Below are positions 16,238 through 24,823 of a stretch of 53,319 nt of DNA, piece after piece. Source of the DNA: an uncultured Ruminococcus sp. (GTDB lineage Bacteria; Bacillota; Clostridia; Oscillospirales; Acutalibacteraceae); NCBI GenBank assembly GCA_900543095.1, contig UQQD01000013.1, positions 1 to 53,319 of the forward strand, read 5' to 3'. Numbering within the stretch: the first letter of the stretch is position 1; each line of letters starts with the position of its first letter. Both the position numbers and the translations under genes were made by a program. The notes beneath the pieces were generated by a model. That model worked only from the letters and a program-made list of their open reading frames with translations. It was not told the DNA's origin and made no database searches.

Positions 16238-19135
16238 ATGGCAAATAAAAAATCTTCTGCCAAAGCCGCAAAAGTCAAGAAAAGGACTTTTGCAAAATCC
16301 AAGGCGGTTAAAAATCCGGAATCTGCGCACCCAAAGCAGATCGACGCAGAAATAAATTCTCCGCTTACAAAGCAATATCCAAAGGGTTTCAAGGGCTTTG
16401 TATCAAAGCACATCTATGTAATACTCGCATTTTTTGTTCCGTTTGTAATAATGGTAACGGCGTTCGGACTGATGAACGTGTCGCCGTTCGGCAGTGCGGA
16501 CAAGCAGATACTTGTTACCGACCTGTGGCATCAGTATTTTCCGTTTCTTGCGGATTTCCAACACAAGCTACAAAACGGTGAATCGCTGTTTTGGACATGG
16601 TCTGTGGGCGGCGGCGTAAATTACTTTGCGCTTATGTCATACTACCTTGCAAGTCCGCTTAACTTTTTGACGGTATTTATTCCGAGTGACTGGCTTAGAG
16701 AATTTCTTATGTTCTCGGTGTCAATCAAAATTGCTTTGGGCGGTATGTTTACCTCAATATTTTTACGCAGTGTTTATAAAAAGAACGACATTTCAATTAT
16801 GCTGTTCGGCTGCTGCTTCTCGTTCTGCGCTTTCTTTATGGGCTACTATTGGAACACCATATGGCTTGACACGGTGTGCATAACACCGCTTGTGGTGTTG
16901 GGTGCGGTAAAGCTGTTTACCGAAAACAACTTCAGGCTTTATACAGTAACCCTTGCTCTTTCACTTTTGACAAACTATTATATAGGTTTGTTTACCTGCA
17001 TATTTGTTCTGCTGCTGTTTATCGCATACAACATCGTTCATTGGAAAAATCTCAAAACCTTTGCCTTTGACCTTGGAAAAACGGCTGTTTTTTCATTGCT
17101 GGGAATCGGAATGACGGCGTTTTTCCTGTTGCCTGCGTTCTTCGGACTGCAAAACACCCACGCTTCGGGCAGTACGTTCCCAACGACGTTTGCAATAAAC
17201 ATCGGAGGTTCAAACGACCTGCTGGGCGTATTAAAGTCATTTAAGAGTATTTTTGCAAACCTTATGAATTTCACCTGCGCCGCAACCAAAGCTGTTGACG
17301 CAATCCCCAACATTTCCTGCGGAGCGGTCTGCATATTCTTCGGATTTTTGTATCTGACCTCAAAAAAGATAAAGCTAAGGGAAAAAATAGTTTCCTGCTC
17401 GCTTTTGCTCTTTATGATGCTGAGCTGCATAATAAGACAGCTCGACTACATCTGGCACGGCTTCCATTTTACAAATATGATTCCGTACCGTTTCAGCTAT
17501 CTCATAAGCTTTGTGCTTATAGTAATGGCGTTCAAGGCGTTTACAACAGTGGATTTTGCATCAGCTCTAAATGTTATTATAGCATCAATTTGCAGTCTTG
17601 CCGTGCTTGCGCTTGCAATAAACGATGAGGGCATTGCAAAGCACTTTACCGACCACAGCGACTGGGCAATTCCTACACTGATCGGCTCGGCAATCTTCAT
17701 AGGCGTTTTGGCAATCATTGTATTGCTGTATTCAAGGCGCATTGTTCCGAAAACCGTGCTTGTTATCGTGCTTGCAACTATTGTTATCGGTCAGAGCGGC
17801 GTTACGGCGTATTTCGGCGTTAATGTCACGACCGTTACAACAACATCAGACTATCCGAGAGGTGAGGACGTTACAAAACAGCTTATCGGATATATGGATA
17901 CTATTGAGGAGGACACTCCCGAATTATGGCGTGCCGAAATGACAACAACTCAGACACTCAACGACGGCGCACTGAACCATTACAACGGACTTTCAATGTT
18001 CAACTCAATGGCAAACGAGGATATTACAAGATTCTTTGAAAACTTCGGTATGATGGGCTGGAAAAGCGGAAACCGATATACCTATGCCGAAAGCTCACCT
18101 GTCACAAACCTGTTTATGAACCTGAAATACCTTATTGCCCGTGACGGAGTTTATAAGAACACCTATGACCTCAGCGAGATTTATAATATATCAAACGAAA
18201 AACTGCTTGTTAACAACCATTATGTTCCGATGGGCTTTATGACCGACGGACGTCTGGTGCAGTGGACAGAAAACGACAACGAGGATCAGTTCAATCCGTT
18301 TGACAAGCAAAACGAGTTTTTCCGCCTTGCAACAGGTATAGACGAGGACGTATATACAAGACTTGAGGTTGAAACTCAGGGACATTATGATTCAAGCAAG
18401 TTCACCGTAAGCAAAACAGACTACGGCAATTACTCGTTCAGCTGTATTGACTCTACCATAACACCGCACGTCAAGTGGAACTACACCGCTCCAAAGGACG
18501 GCATTTACTGTATGTGTTCCGACATAACGGGCGGCGACGACGTTACGATAATGCAGAACGAGCAGGCTCAGTCAAAAACCTACGGAATGAGCCGTTCCTA
18601 TATCGCCTGCATAGGTTATTTCAACAAGGGCGACAAAATCTCGGTTTATGCCCAGCTTAAACAAGGTCAGGCAGGAACGGCAAAGGTATATGTTGACCTG
18701 CTTAATCAGGATGTTTTTGAGGAGGGCTACAAAAGAGTAAGCCGTGACGTTATGACTACCACCAAATGCAGTGCAAGCTCAATGGAAGGTACGATAAACG
18801 TAACAGAGCAAGGCTTGTTCTACACCTCAATACCGTATGAAGAGGGCTGGACAGCGACAGTTGACGGCAAAAAAACAGAAATCACCCCCGTGGGCGGTTC
18901 GCTTGTAGCGTTCCCGCTCAGCAAGGGCGAACACACAATAAGCCTGACCTACTATCCAAAAGGCTTTTGGGCAGGATTTGCCGTGTCAATGCTTTGTGCG
19001 GCGGCATTTGCGTTTATCTGCTTCTATATTTACGTTTACAGGAAACGAAATTTAAAGTTAAAATTATCAAAGCCTAAAGCCGCTGCGGCATCCGAGCCTG
19101 CAAATGCCGAGCCGAACAGCGATAAGGACGAATAA
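16238..19135 (+). CDS. YfhO-family membrane glycosyltransferase
   Basis: About 965 residues. A basic cytoplasmic N-terminus (residues 1-55, Lys/Ala-rich) is followed by a dozen or more membrane helices up to about residue 525, then a large extracytoplasmic domain, a final helix (FWAGFAVSMLCAAAFAFICFYIY) and a Lys-rich tail. The YfhO hallmarks are the first loop VTDLWHQYFPFLADFQHKLQNGESLFWTWSVGGG and the late YEEGWTATVDGK ... GGSLVAFPLSKGEHTISLTY. In Bacillus, YfhO works with CsbB and a GtcA-type flippase to glycosylate lipoteichoic acid. The same three parts are present here, divergently arranged. SD GGAGG (16223-16227) selects the ATG at 16238 over an earlier one at 16151. The acceptor polymer is unknown. 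Confidence 0.88.
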   Translation: MANKKSSAKAAKVKKRTFAKSKAVKNPESAHPKQIDAEINSPLTKQYPKGFKGFVSKHIYVILAFFVPFVIMVTAFGLMNVSPFGSADKQILVTDLWHQYFPFLADFQHKLQNGESLFWTWSVGGGVNYFALMSYYLASPLNFLTVFIPSDWLREFLMFSVSIKIALGGMFTSIFLRSVYKKNDISIMLFGCCFSFCAFFMGYYWNTIWLDTVCITPLVVLGAVKLFTENNFRLYTVTLALSLLTNYYIGLFTCIFVLLLFIAYNIVHWKNLKTFAFDLGKTAVFSLLGIGMTAFFLLPAFFGLQNTHASGSTFPTTFAINIGGSNDLLGVLKSFKSIFANLMNFTCAATKAVDAIPNISCGAVCIFFGFLYLTSKKIKLREKIVSCSLLLFMMLSCIIRQLDYIWHGFHFTNMIPYRFSYLISFVLIVMAFKAFTTVDFASALNVIIASICSLAVLALAINDEGIAKHFTDHSDWAIPTLIGSAIFIGVLAIIVLLYSRRIVPKTVLVIVLATIVIGQSGVTAYFGVNVTTVTTTSDYPRGEDVTKQLIGYMDTIEEDTPELWRAEMTTTQTLNDGALNHYNGLSMFNSMANEDITRFFENFGMMGWKSGNRYTYAESSPVTNLFMNLKYLIARDGVYKNTYDLSEIYNISNEKLLVNNHYVPMGFMTDGRLVQWTENDNEDQFNPFDKQNEFFRLATGIDEDVYTRLEVETQGHYDSSKFTVSKTDYGNYSFSCIDSTITPHVKWNYTAPKDGIYCMCSDITGGDDVTIMQNEQAQSKTYGMSRSYIACIGYFNKGDKISVYAQLKQGQAGTAKVYVDLLNQDVFEEGYKRVSRDVMTTTKCSASSMEGTINVTEQGLFYTSIPYEEGWTATVDGKKTEITPVGGSLVAFPLSKGEHTISLTYYPKGFWAGFAVSMLCAAAFAFICFYIYVYRKRNLKLKLSKPKAAAASEPANAEPNSDKDE

Positions 19136-19149
19136 TCACGAGGCAAAGA

Positions 19150-19905
19150 ATGTTAAACCAATTTTCACGAACGGAACTGCTTTTAGGCAGAGAAGCTATG
19201 GAAAAGCTCTCACGCTCACGGGTCGCCGTTTTCGGAATCGGCGGCGTGGGCGGCTTTACGGCGGAAGCCCTTGTACGCAGCGGAATAGGTGCGCTTGACG
19301 TTATCGACGACGACAAGGTGTGCCTGACAAACATCAACCGCCAGATTTTTGCAACACGCAAAACTGTAGGAAGATACAAAGTTGACGTTGCAGAGGAGCG
19401 CCTGCACGAAATTAACCCCGACGTTATAATAAACAAGCACCGAACCTTTTATACGCCCGAAACCGCATACCAATTTGACTTTACGCAGTACGATTATATT
19501 GTTGACGCAATAGACACGGTAACGGGTAAAATTGCGCTTGCGGTAAACGCCGATAAGGCAAAAACACCGATCATAAGCTCAATGGGCGCAGGCAACAAGC
19601 TTGACGCAGGCGCATTCGAGGTTGCAGACATTTACAGCACCTCGGTTTGTCCGCTTGCAAGAGTTATGCGAAACGAGCTGAGAAAGCGCGGCATAAAGAG
19701 TCTGAAAGTAGTTTATTCAAAAGAAAAACCTATCGTCCCGATAGAGGATATGGCGATAAGCTGTAAGGAGCATTGTATTTGTCCTCCGGGTACGGCACGG
19801 AAATGTACCCAACGCCGTAAGGTCCCCGGCAGTACGGCGTTTGTTCCGTCGGTTGTCGGATTGATGATTGCAGGCGAAGTAGTAAAGGACATAATTAAAG
19901 CTTAA
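19150..19905 (+). CDS. tcdA: tRNA threonylcarbamoyladenosine dehydratase (TcdA)
   Basis: 251 residues. TcdA (CsdL/YgdL), a ThiF/E1-like enzyme, uses ATP to cyclise t6A37 to ct6A in ANN-decoding tRNAs. The nucleotide loop FGIGGVGG lies at residues 28-35, then DVIDDDKVCLTNINRQI, the family signature. DAIDTVTGKIAL and the C-terminal SCKEHCICPPGT followed by PSVVGLMIAGEVV complete the fold. SD-like GAGGCAAAG precedes the ATG. It begins 14 nt after the yfhO-like gene and may be co-transcribed with it without a functional link. A strong terminator follows. Confidence 0.92.
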   Translation: MLNQFSRTELLLGREAMEKLSRSRVAVFGIGGVGGFTAEALVRSGIGALDVIDDDKVCLTNINRQIFATRKTVGRYKVDVAEERLHEINPDVIINKHRTFYTPETAYQFDFTQYDYIVDAIDTVTGKIALAVNADKAKTPIISSMGAGNKLDAGAFEVADIYSTSVCPLARVMRNELRKRGIKSLKVVYSKEKPIVPIEDMAISCKEHCICPPGTARKCTQRRKVPGSTAFVPSVVGLMIAGEVVKDIIKA

Positions 19906-19908
19906 ACA

Positions 19909-19944
19909 AAAGCGTATGTGAGATGTGCGTCTCACATACGCTTT
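19909..19944. terminator. Bidirectional terminator of tcdA and the FemAB gene
   Basis: A 15-bp perfect stem (19909-19923 with 19930-19944; core GCGTATGTGAGA / TCTCACATACGC) with loop TGTGCG. The last codons and stop (TGA) of the convergent FemAB-type gene lie within its right arm, so the hairpin is partly coding. Confidence 0.9.
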
Positions 19945-20936
19945 CGTAATTTCATAGCAAGATTTGCAAAATGCTCCACAGTATTCCTAAAGGTAAAGTC
20001 AAATTCACCCGCATAGGTTTTCACCTTGCCGTTAAAGCCCTGCTTAAATCGGTAAACACCGTAGTTTTTATGACTTTCATCATACCAATACGGTACTCCG
20101 CAAAAATCATAGGTATGACAGCCGCATTCTGCGGCGTACCGTATCATACTCCACTGCATAAGATAGTTTGGCATATACTGTCTGTTTTTATCCGAAGAAC
20201 AGCCGTAAACATAGCTTGTTGTGCCTGCATAATTAACAAAAAGCGCACCCGAAAGCGGTGTTTCATCTATATAACACATACACAGCTTTGCCGCTCCGTC
20301 AAATGCTCTGAGAAAGCTTTGAAAATATTCCTTTGAGCGTATTTCAAAACCGTCGCGCCTGCCCGTTTCCTGCATAAGCGCACAAAAGTCGTCGAGCTTT
20401 TCCTCTCCGAAGAATTCACAGCGAACGCCTTTTCGCTTTGCAAGGCGAATGTTGTAACGCCACTTTGGCTTAAATGATGCAAGCAACTCGTCACAGGTCT
20501 TTCCCTTGATGTCAAGAATATAGTTTTCTTTGCATTGAATATTATCGTAGCCTGTTTTTTCACCGTGATAAACAAAACCGAGATCGGTAAGATTTTTTAT
20601 TGCAATAAAGTCTCTTTCATCAATTAACGGGTCTGTTTTCAGGGCATAGGCGCCGTGCTTTTCGGCGATAAGCTTTATTTGTTCAAAGATATTGTTTACC
20701 GTTCTTTTGTCGTGCATATCGCAGACAAAGCCCCTGGGCGCATAAAGAAAAGCGGTGTTAAAAAACGGTATTTTTTTCACCAGCACAAGCGTACAGCCGT
20801 TGATATTTCCGCTCTCGTCCCTTGCGGTAACATATTCGGGCGTCCAGCTTTCTTTGACCTTTGCCCAATTTACCGACTGCATAAAATTTCCGCAGGCGTT
20901 GTTTTTGCAATATTTTTCATACTCATTGAGATCCAT
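19932..20936 (-). CDS. FemAB/MurM-family peptidyltransferase
   Basis: 334 residues. FemAB-type enzymes (double GNAT fold) add amino acids from aminoacyl-tRNA to the peptidoglycan precursor to build the interpeptide bridge. Family blocks include FMQSVNWAKVKESW, LKTDPLIDERDF, FKPKWRYNIRLAKRKGVRCEF, the GALFVNYAGTTSYVYGCSS stretch and MQWSMIRYAAECGCHTYDFCGV ending in YRFKQGFNGKVKTYAGEFD. No membrane segment. It is a single gene between a long terminator and its own promoter region, which contains an AT-rich imperfect hairpin (about 20947-20975). The amino acid added cannot be told; FemX, MurM and related subtypes are all possible. Confidence 0.88.
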   Translation of the reverse strand: MDLNEYEKYCKNNACGNFMQSVNWAKVKESWTPEYVTARDESGNINGCTLVLVKKIPFFNTAFLYAPRGFVCDMHDKRTVNNIFEQIKLIAEKHGAYALKTDPLIDERDFIAIKNLTDLGFVYHGEKTGYDNIQCKENYILDIKGKTCDELLASFKPKWRYNIRLAKRKGVRCEFFGEEKLDDFCALMQETGRRDGFEIRSKEYFQSFLRAFDGAAKLCMCYIDETPLSGALFVNYAGTTSYVYGCSSDKNRQYMPNYLMQWSMIRYAAECGCHTYDFCGVPYWYDESHKNYGVYRFKQGFNGKVKTYAGEFDFTFRNTVEHFANLAMKLRKRM

Positions 20937-21017
20937 AAAATCAGCCCTTCGTTTAGTATAAAAATACTATACGAAAGGCTTGTTTCATAATTTGCACTCA
21001 TTTGTATATTTGTTGTA

Positions 21018-21779
21018 TCATCTTCCGTTTATCAGCGGATTACGGCAATAATTTTCAAAATTTTGGTTGCATATGTTAATATTGAGAGAAAATTCTCCGA
21101 CATATCCGATTATGTTATGCCCCGTGCCGATTTGCCAATACGAATACAAATTTCCCTTGAGCAAATTGCCGAAGATTTCGTATTCCGCATCGTCTGCCGA
21201 TTCGGAAAAAGCGTCGCTTATGTAGCCTGTTTTCATACTTCTGTAAAGCTTCAGCGACATTTCGTAAACTGTATAGTTGTCGGTATTTATCAAAAGAGTA
21301 AGCATATTAGAATAATTTTCCTCTTCAAAAATCTGCGAATATCTCAGGTACAGCAGGTCAACCGCTGTTGTAACAGTGCCGAGGGTACCTCTTGCGGTGT
21401 AGGTTTGTACCAGTGAGGGATCGGTTTCGCCAATTATGTCTATTGCGTCCTTTGTGTATGTTTCGACAAGCTCGTTGTCGCCTTGCCTTTCTAAAAATCC
21501 GGTGAGCGCCGCTTGTGCGGTTTCTGATATTCGGGCAAAATCAATTTCGCCGCTTTTCTCTATCCAAAGAGACTCTCCGCTTTCGATAAGCTTAATATAT
21601 TCTTCTCCCGACACGTTATGGTTAGTTATGTCAAGCGAAAAGGTTTCGGTTATTTTGCCAAAGTCACTGCGATTGTCCGAAACGGAATAATAAATGCGAG
21701 GCAAAAACACGACCGAACAGGTGATTACGGCGGTCAGCAGGACGCATAAAGCGCAGACTAAAAACGGTTTAAGCTTCAT
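21018..21779 (-). CDS. Exported protein of unknown function linked to a two-component system
   Basis: 253 residues. An N-terminal hydrophobic segment (residues 4-28, PFLVCALCVLLTAVITCSVVFL) is either an uncleaved anchor or a signal peptide. A Cys at position 21 is not followed by a convincing lipobox. The rest is predicted extracellular and mostly helical (FSLDITNHNVSGEEYIKLI, LTLLINTDNYTVYEMSLKLYRSMKTGYI) with no motif I recognise. It overlaps the stop of the histidine kinase by 4 nt and is the last gene of the regulator-kinase operon. Such genes often encode a sensor accessory or the system's own output. Function unknown. Confidence 0.75.
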   Translation of the reverse strand: MKLKPFLVCALCVLLTAVITCSVVFLPRIYYSVSDNRSDFGKITETFSLDITNHNVSGEEYIKLIESGESLWIEKSGEIDFARISETAQAALTGFLERQGDNELVETYTKDAIDIIGETDPSLVQTYTARGTLGTVTTAVDLLYLRYSQIFEEENYSNMLTLLINTDNYTVYEMSLKLYRSMKTGYISDAFSESADDAEYEIFGNLLKGNLYSYWQIGTGHNIIGYVGEFSLNINICNQNFENYCRNPLINGR

Positions 21780-23206
21780 TCCTGTACCTCACTTTCCTTT
21801 TTAGACGGCAAAGGAACGGTAAAGCTTACGGAGGTACCCTTGCCCTCAATACTTATGATTTTAAGCTCGGAGCCGTGAAGCTTTGCAATCTCACTGCAAA
21901 GTGAAAGCCCAAGCCCTGCGCCGCCCATACTCCTTGACCTTGATTTGTCAACCATATAAAACGGCTCGATTATCCTGCTGAGCTGTTCCTGAGGAATTCC
22001 GCAGCCCTTGTCGATAACGCAAAAGCGGTATCGGTCCGCGTCCGTGCAGCCGATCAGCTTAACTGTTTGTTCCGCAGAGCTTGCCTTGCAGGCGTTATCA
22101 ATAAGGTTGTACAAAAGAGTTTTTATCAGCGACGGCTCGGCGCAGATAAGCGCATCTTCGATTTCTAAGTCGAGCTTTACGCCGTATCTCTCCAAAATAA
22201 AGTGAACAGCCTTTTGTGTTTCCTCCGCAATTATCCGAGCGTTTAGGCAGTCGGTTTTAATATCGCCCTTTTTAAGCACAATAAGGTTAAGCAAATTCAG
22301 TGAAAGCGCTTCAAGCCTGCTTCCCTCCTTATAGATAAGCTCGGCACATTCCCTGCGCTTTTCGGGTTCCATTTCATATGTGCGAAGCATATCTGCATAT
22401 CCTATGACAGAGGTAAGCGGGGTTTTGAGTTCGTGGGTGAAATCCGCCACAAAGTCGTCACGGCTCTGCGCCGCCTGCTTTAGCTGTTCGATATAATTTT
22501 CAACATATTCAGCCATTGTGTTAAAGTTTTGCGACAGCTCGTTTATCTCGGTGGAGGAGGCAAGCCCGCTGCTTTTTTTAACACGCATATCAAAGTTGCC
22601 CGAAGCAATCTGCTTTGACGCCTGAGTCAGCTTTTCAAGCGGGCGGGTCAAAAATTTTGAAAATATCACCAATAACACGGAAGCAAAAAGTCCTACGCCG
22701 ACAACAACAGCCTGAAACATAGAGCAGTACTTATCTCTGCTGAGATATACGTCGGTTATATCGTCAAGCGTTTCAACATAGCAGTTTCCCTGATAAAACT
22801 GTATTTTGCTGATCGTTTGCAGATAATACCTGCCGTTTTGATGTACAATTCGGTTTCCTCTTTGGTTGACCTTCATATCGTCTATAAATGAAGTGTCGTC
22901 CAAAAAACTTAGGTCGTTGAAAGCGCCTATAGTAATTTTAATGTCGGGTATTCCGACAGCAATTTGTTTTGCAAAGCCTATTGCGGCGTTGCGTAACTGT
23001 CCGTAATTTCCTGAGGCGAGGGCGGAGTTGTTTTCGGCGTACAACGAAAGCGCGGTGGTAACATATCGGTTTGAGTTTGCGGCGGAATCGATTCGGTTGT
23101 TGAGTGTGCTTGTAAACACGGTATTTATAAGGAAAAATCCACCTGCACCAAATGATGTAATAATTATCAGAAAGGTAATAAAAAATATTTTTCGGGAAAA
23201 TTTCAT
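21776..23206 (-). CDS. Membrane sensor histidine kinase
   Basis: 476 residues. Two membrane helices (about residues 8-28 and 165-185) flank an extracellular sensor of roughly 135 residues. A HAMP domain follows (FLTRPLEKLTQASKQIASG), then the H-box FTHELKTPLTSVIGY with the phosphorylated His near residue 260. The ATPase domain has the N-box LIDNACKA, G1 VIDKGCGIP, F-box EPFYMVDKSRSR and G2 GGAGLGLSL. It overlaps both the upstream response regulator and the downstream exported protein by 4 nt, so all three are coupled. The signal is unknown. Confidence 0.92.
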   Translation of the reverse strand: MKFSRKIFFITFLIIITSFGAGGFFLINTVFTSTLNNRIDSAANSNRYVTTALSLYAENNSALASGNYGQLRNAAIGFAKQIAVGIPDIKITIGAFNDLSFLDDTSFIDDMKVNQRGNRIVHQNGRYYLQTISKIQFYQGNCYVETLDDITDVYLSRDKYCSMFQAVVVGVGLFASVLLVIFSKFLTRPLEKLTQASKQIASGNFDMRVKKSSGLASSTEINELSQNFNTMAEYVENYIEQLKQAAQSRDDFVADFTHELKTPLTSVIGYADMLRTYEMEPEKRRECAELIYKEGSRLEALSLNLLNLIVLKKGDIKTDCLNARIIAEETQKAVHFILERYGVKLDLEIEDALICAEPSLIKTLLYNLIDNACKASSAEQTVKLIGCTDADRYRFCVIDKGCGIPQEQLSRIIEPFYMVDKSRSRSMGGAGLGLSLCSEIAKLHGSELKIISIEGKGTSVSFTVPLPSKKESEVQE

Positions 23207-23877
23207 CGATTGTTTTCCTCCGCATTATCCGTTAAACGGTAGCCGACCTTGTAAACCGACCGAATGTTGTTTCTTAAACCAAGTTTTTTTCTGAGCCTTT
23301 GGATATGCAGGTCTACGGTTCTTGTGTCGCCCATATAAGGCTCGTTCCATACCCTTTCGTAGATCATCTCACGATAAAGCGCAATGTTTTTGTTTCGGAT
23401 AAACAACAAAAGTATCTCATATTCCTTCAGAGTCAGATCAACCGCCGTGTTGTTTTTTGTGACAACTCTTGAGTCGGTGTCAACGGTAATATCACCGAAA
23501 TTCAGCTTTGTCTGCGTTTTGTTGTATCTTCGCAAAACAGCGTCAACCCTTGCCTGCAATTCGGAAATATTGAACGGCTTGGTTATGTAATCGTCTGCGC
23601 CCAGGTTAAGACCGTAAACCTTGTTGGAAACATCAGCCTTTGCCGTAATAAAAATAACGGGCGTGTCAAAGCTTTTGATATAGTCCATAAGCTCAAATCC
23701 GCTGATTTTCGGAAGCATCACATCAAGCAAAACCAGGTCAAAATGCTTTTTCTCAAGAATATCGGCACAGCTTTCACCGTCAAACACACAATTAGTTTTG
23801 TGCCCATGCTGAGAAAGAGCCATTTTTATAAGGTTTGATATGTTAATTTCGTCCTCAACGATAAGTATTTCAGCCAA
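23203..23877 (-). CDS. OmpR/PhoB-type response regulator
   Basis: About 224 residues. The receiver domain has the acidic pair VEDE, the phosphoacceptor Asp in LVLLDVMLP near residue 53, the conserved Thr in FITAKAD and Lys in ITKPF. The C-terminal winged helix shows LTLKEYEILLLF and DTRTVDLHIQRLRKKLG. A GTG at 23886 overlaps the SD GGAGGTGA (23890-23883), so I place the start at the TTG at 23877, five bases after it, giving MAEILIVEDE. It is first in the operon with the kinase and an exported protein. Confidence 0.92.
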   Translation of the reverse strand: MAEILIVEDEINISNLIKMALSQHGHKTNCVFDGESCADILEKKHFDLVLLDVMLPKISGFELMDYIKSFDTPVIFITAKADVSNKVYGLNLGADDYITKPFNISELQARVDAVLRRYNKTQTKLNFGDITVDTDSRVVTKNNTAVDLTLKEYEILLLFIRNKNIALYREMIYERVWNEPYMGDTRTVDLHIQRLRKKLGLRNNIRSVYKVGYRLTDNAEENNR

Positions 23878-24006
23878 CGCCCTCACCTCCGAAAAAAGTT
23901 TACTCTTTCATTGTATCATAAATGTATCATTATCAATAATTCTTGTTTTCTGCAAATTTTGAGAGTGTTTTACGCTTTAACAGCCGCCCCGATTATAAAA
24001 CAGCAT

Positions 24007-24038
24007 AAAAAAGAGGACGTTCATAAAAGCCGTCCTCT
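24007..24038 (-). terminator. Terminator of the gltA-yoaK pair
   Basis: AGAGGACG (24012-24019) pairs with CGTCCTCT (24031-24038). Read on the minus strand it is followed by TTTTTT. It lies about 70 nt past the end of the YoaK-like gene. Confidence 0.8.
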
Positions 24039-24107
24039 GAATTTCTATACTATTGTGGCTTCGGCACACAGTCCGATTGCCGTATTGCGAATTTTGCAAT
24101 GACAAAA

Positions 24108-24797
24108 TCAATTCTCGGTATTGACGGAACGCTTGTGTGCAAAATCCAAACCGCACCAGACAAGTCTTGCGTATGCTGCCGCAGAAAGTGTGAGCGGAAT
24201 AAACGCAAACCAAATGCTGTTAATTCCGAAAAACAGGCTTGACACGCAGGAGATAGCAACTCCCGTGTGGAACGATGCAAGCGTCAGCCAATAAAACTTT
24301 GCCTTGTCACGCTGCTTTTCATCCCTGTCTATCAGATAACCCGCAAGCGACATAGTAGCCTGGCGGACATTATTTGTTGAAAAAATGGTTGAGCTTATAT
24401 AACCGTTTGCCTCTCTGAATGCATTCCATTGAATCGGGGTTACAAACAGTATCGGCAAAATAGAAACATAATCGTTTGCAATCATCGGCACAACACCGAT
24501 AAATATAACCGTGCAAGAAGTAAGAATAAGACTTATAAGCCTGAGGTCTGCTTTAATGTATTTTTCGGCAAGAACGCAGAATACGTTGCCCGCCATATAG
24601 GTCAAGAAAGACAGCACCAGAAACAATATCCCCGAAAGCTCTCCGCTGAATATCTTGGTTACAAGGTGGATAAGATTTGCCGTTTGAGCGTTTCCGAAAA
24701 TATCGCTGTGATTGATTATCGTATATCCGCCCAAAAATCCGCCTATCATACTTACCGCAAAATGCAGCAGCATTTGTCTTTTCCTTTCAATTCCCAT
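24108..24797 (-). CDS. YoaK/DUF1275 family membrane protein
   Basis: 229 residues with about six membrane helices. The DUF1275 pattern is visible: an N-terminal MIGGFLGGYTIINHSDIFGNAQTANLIHL (the Gly-rich and T-N-rich first turn), FLTYMAGNVFCVLAEKY, and the central PIQWNAFREANGYISSTIFSTNNVR typical of the family's second half. Function is not known for the family; some members are suggested transporters. It starts 26 nt after gltA with SD AAGGAAG and shares its terminator, so it is probably co-transcribed with citrate synthase. A metabolite export role is only a guess from that pairing. Confidence 0.82.
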   Translation of the reverse strand: MGIERKRQMLLHFAVSMIGGFLGGYTIINHSDIFGNAQTANLIHLVTKIFSGELSGILFLVLSFLTYMAGNVFCVLAEKYIKADLRLISLILTSCTVIFIGVVPMIANDYVSILPILFVTPIQWNAFREANGYISSTIFSTNNVRQATMSLAGYLIDRDEKQRDKAKFYWLTLASFHTGVAISCVSSLFFGINSIWFAFIPLTLSAAAYARLVWCGLDFAHKRSVNTEN

Positions 24798-24823
24798 AAA
24801 ACTATTACTTCCTTAAAAACCGC

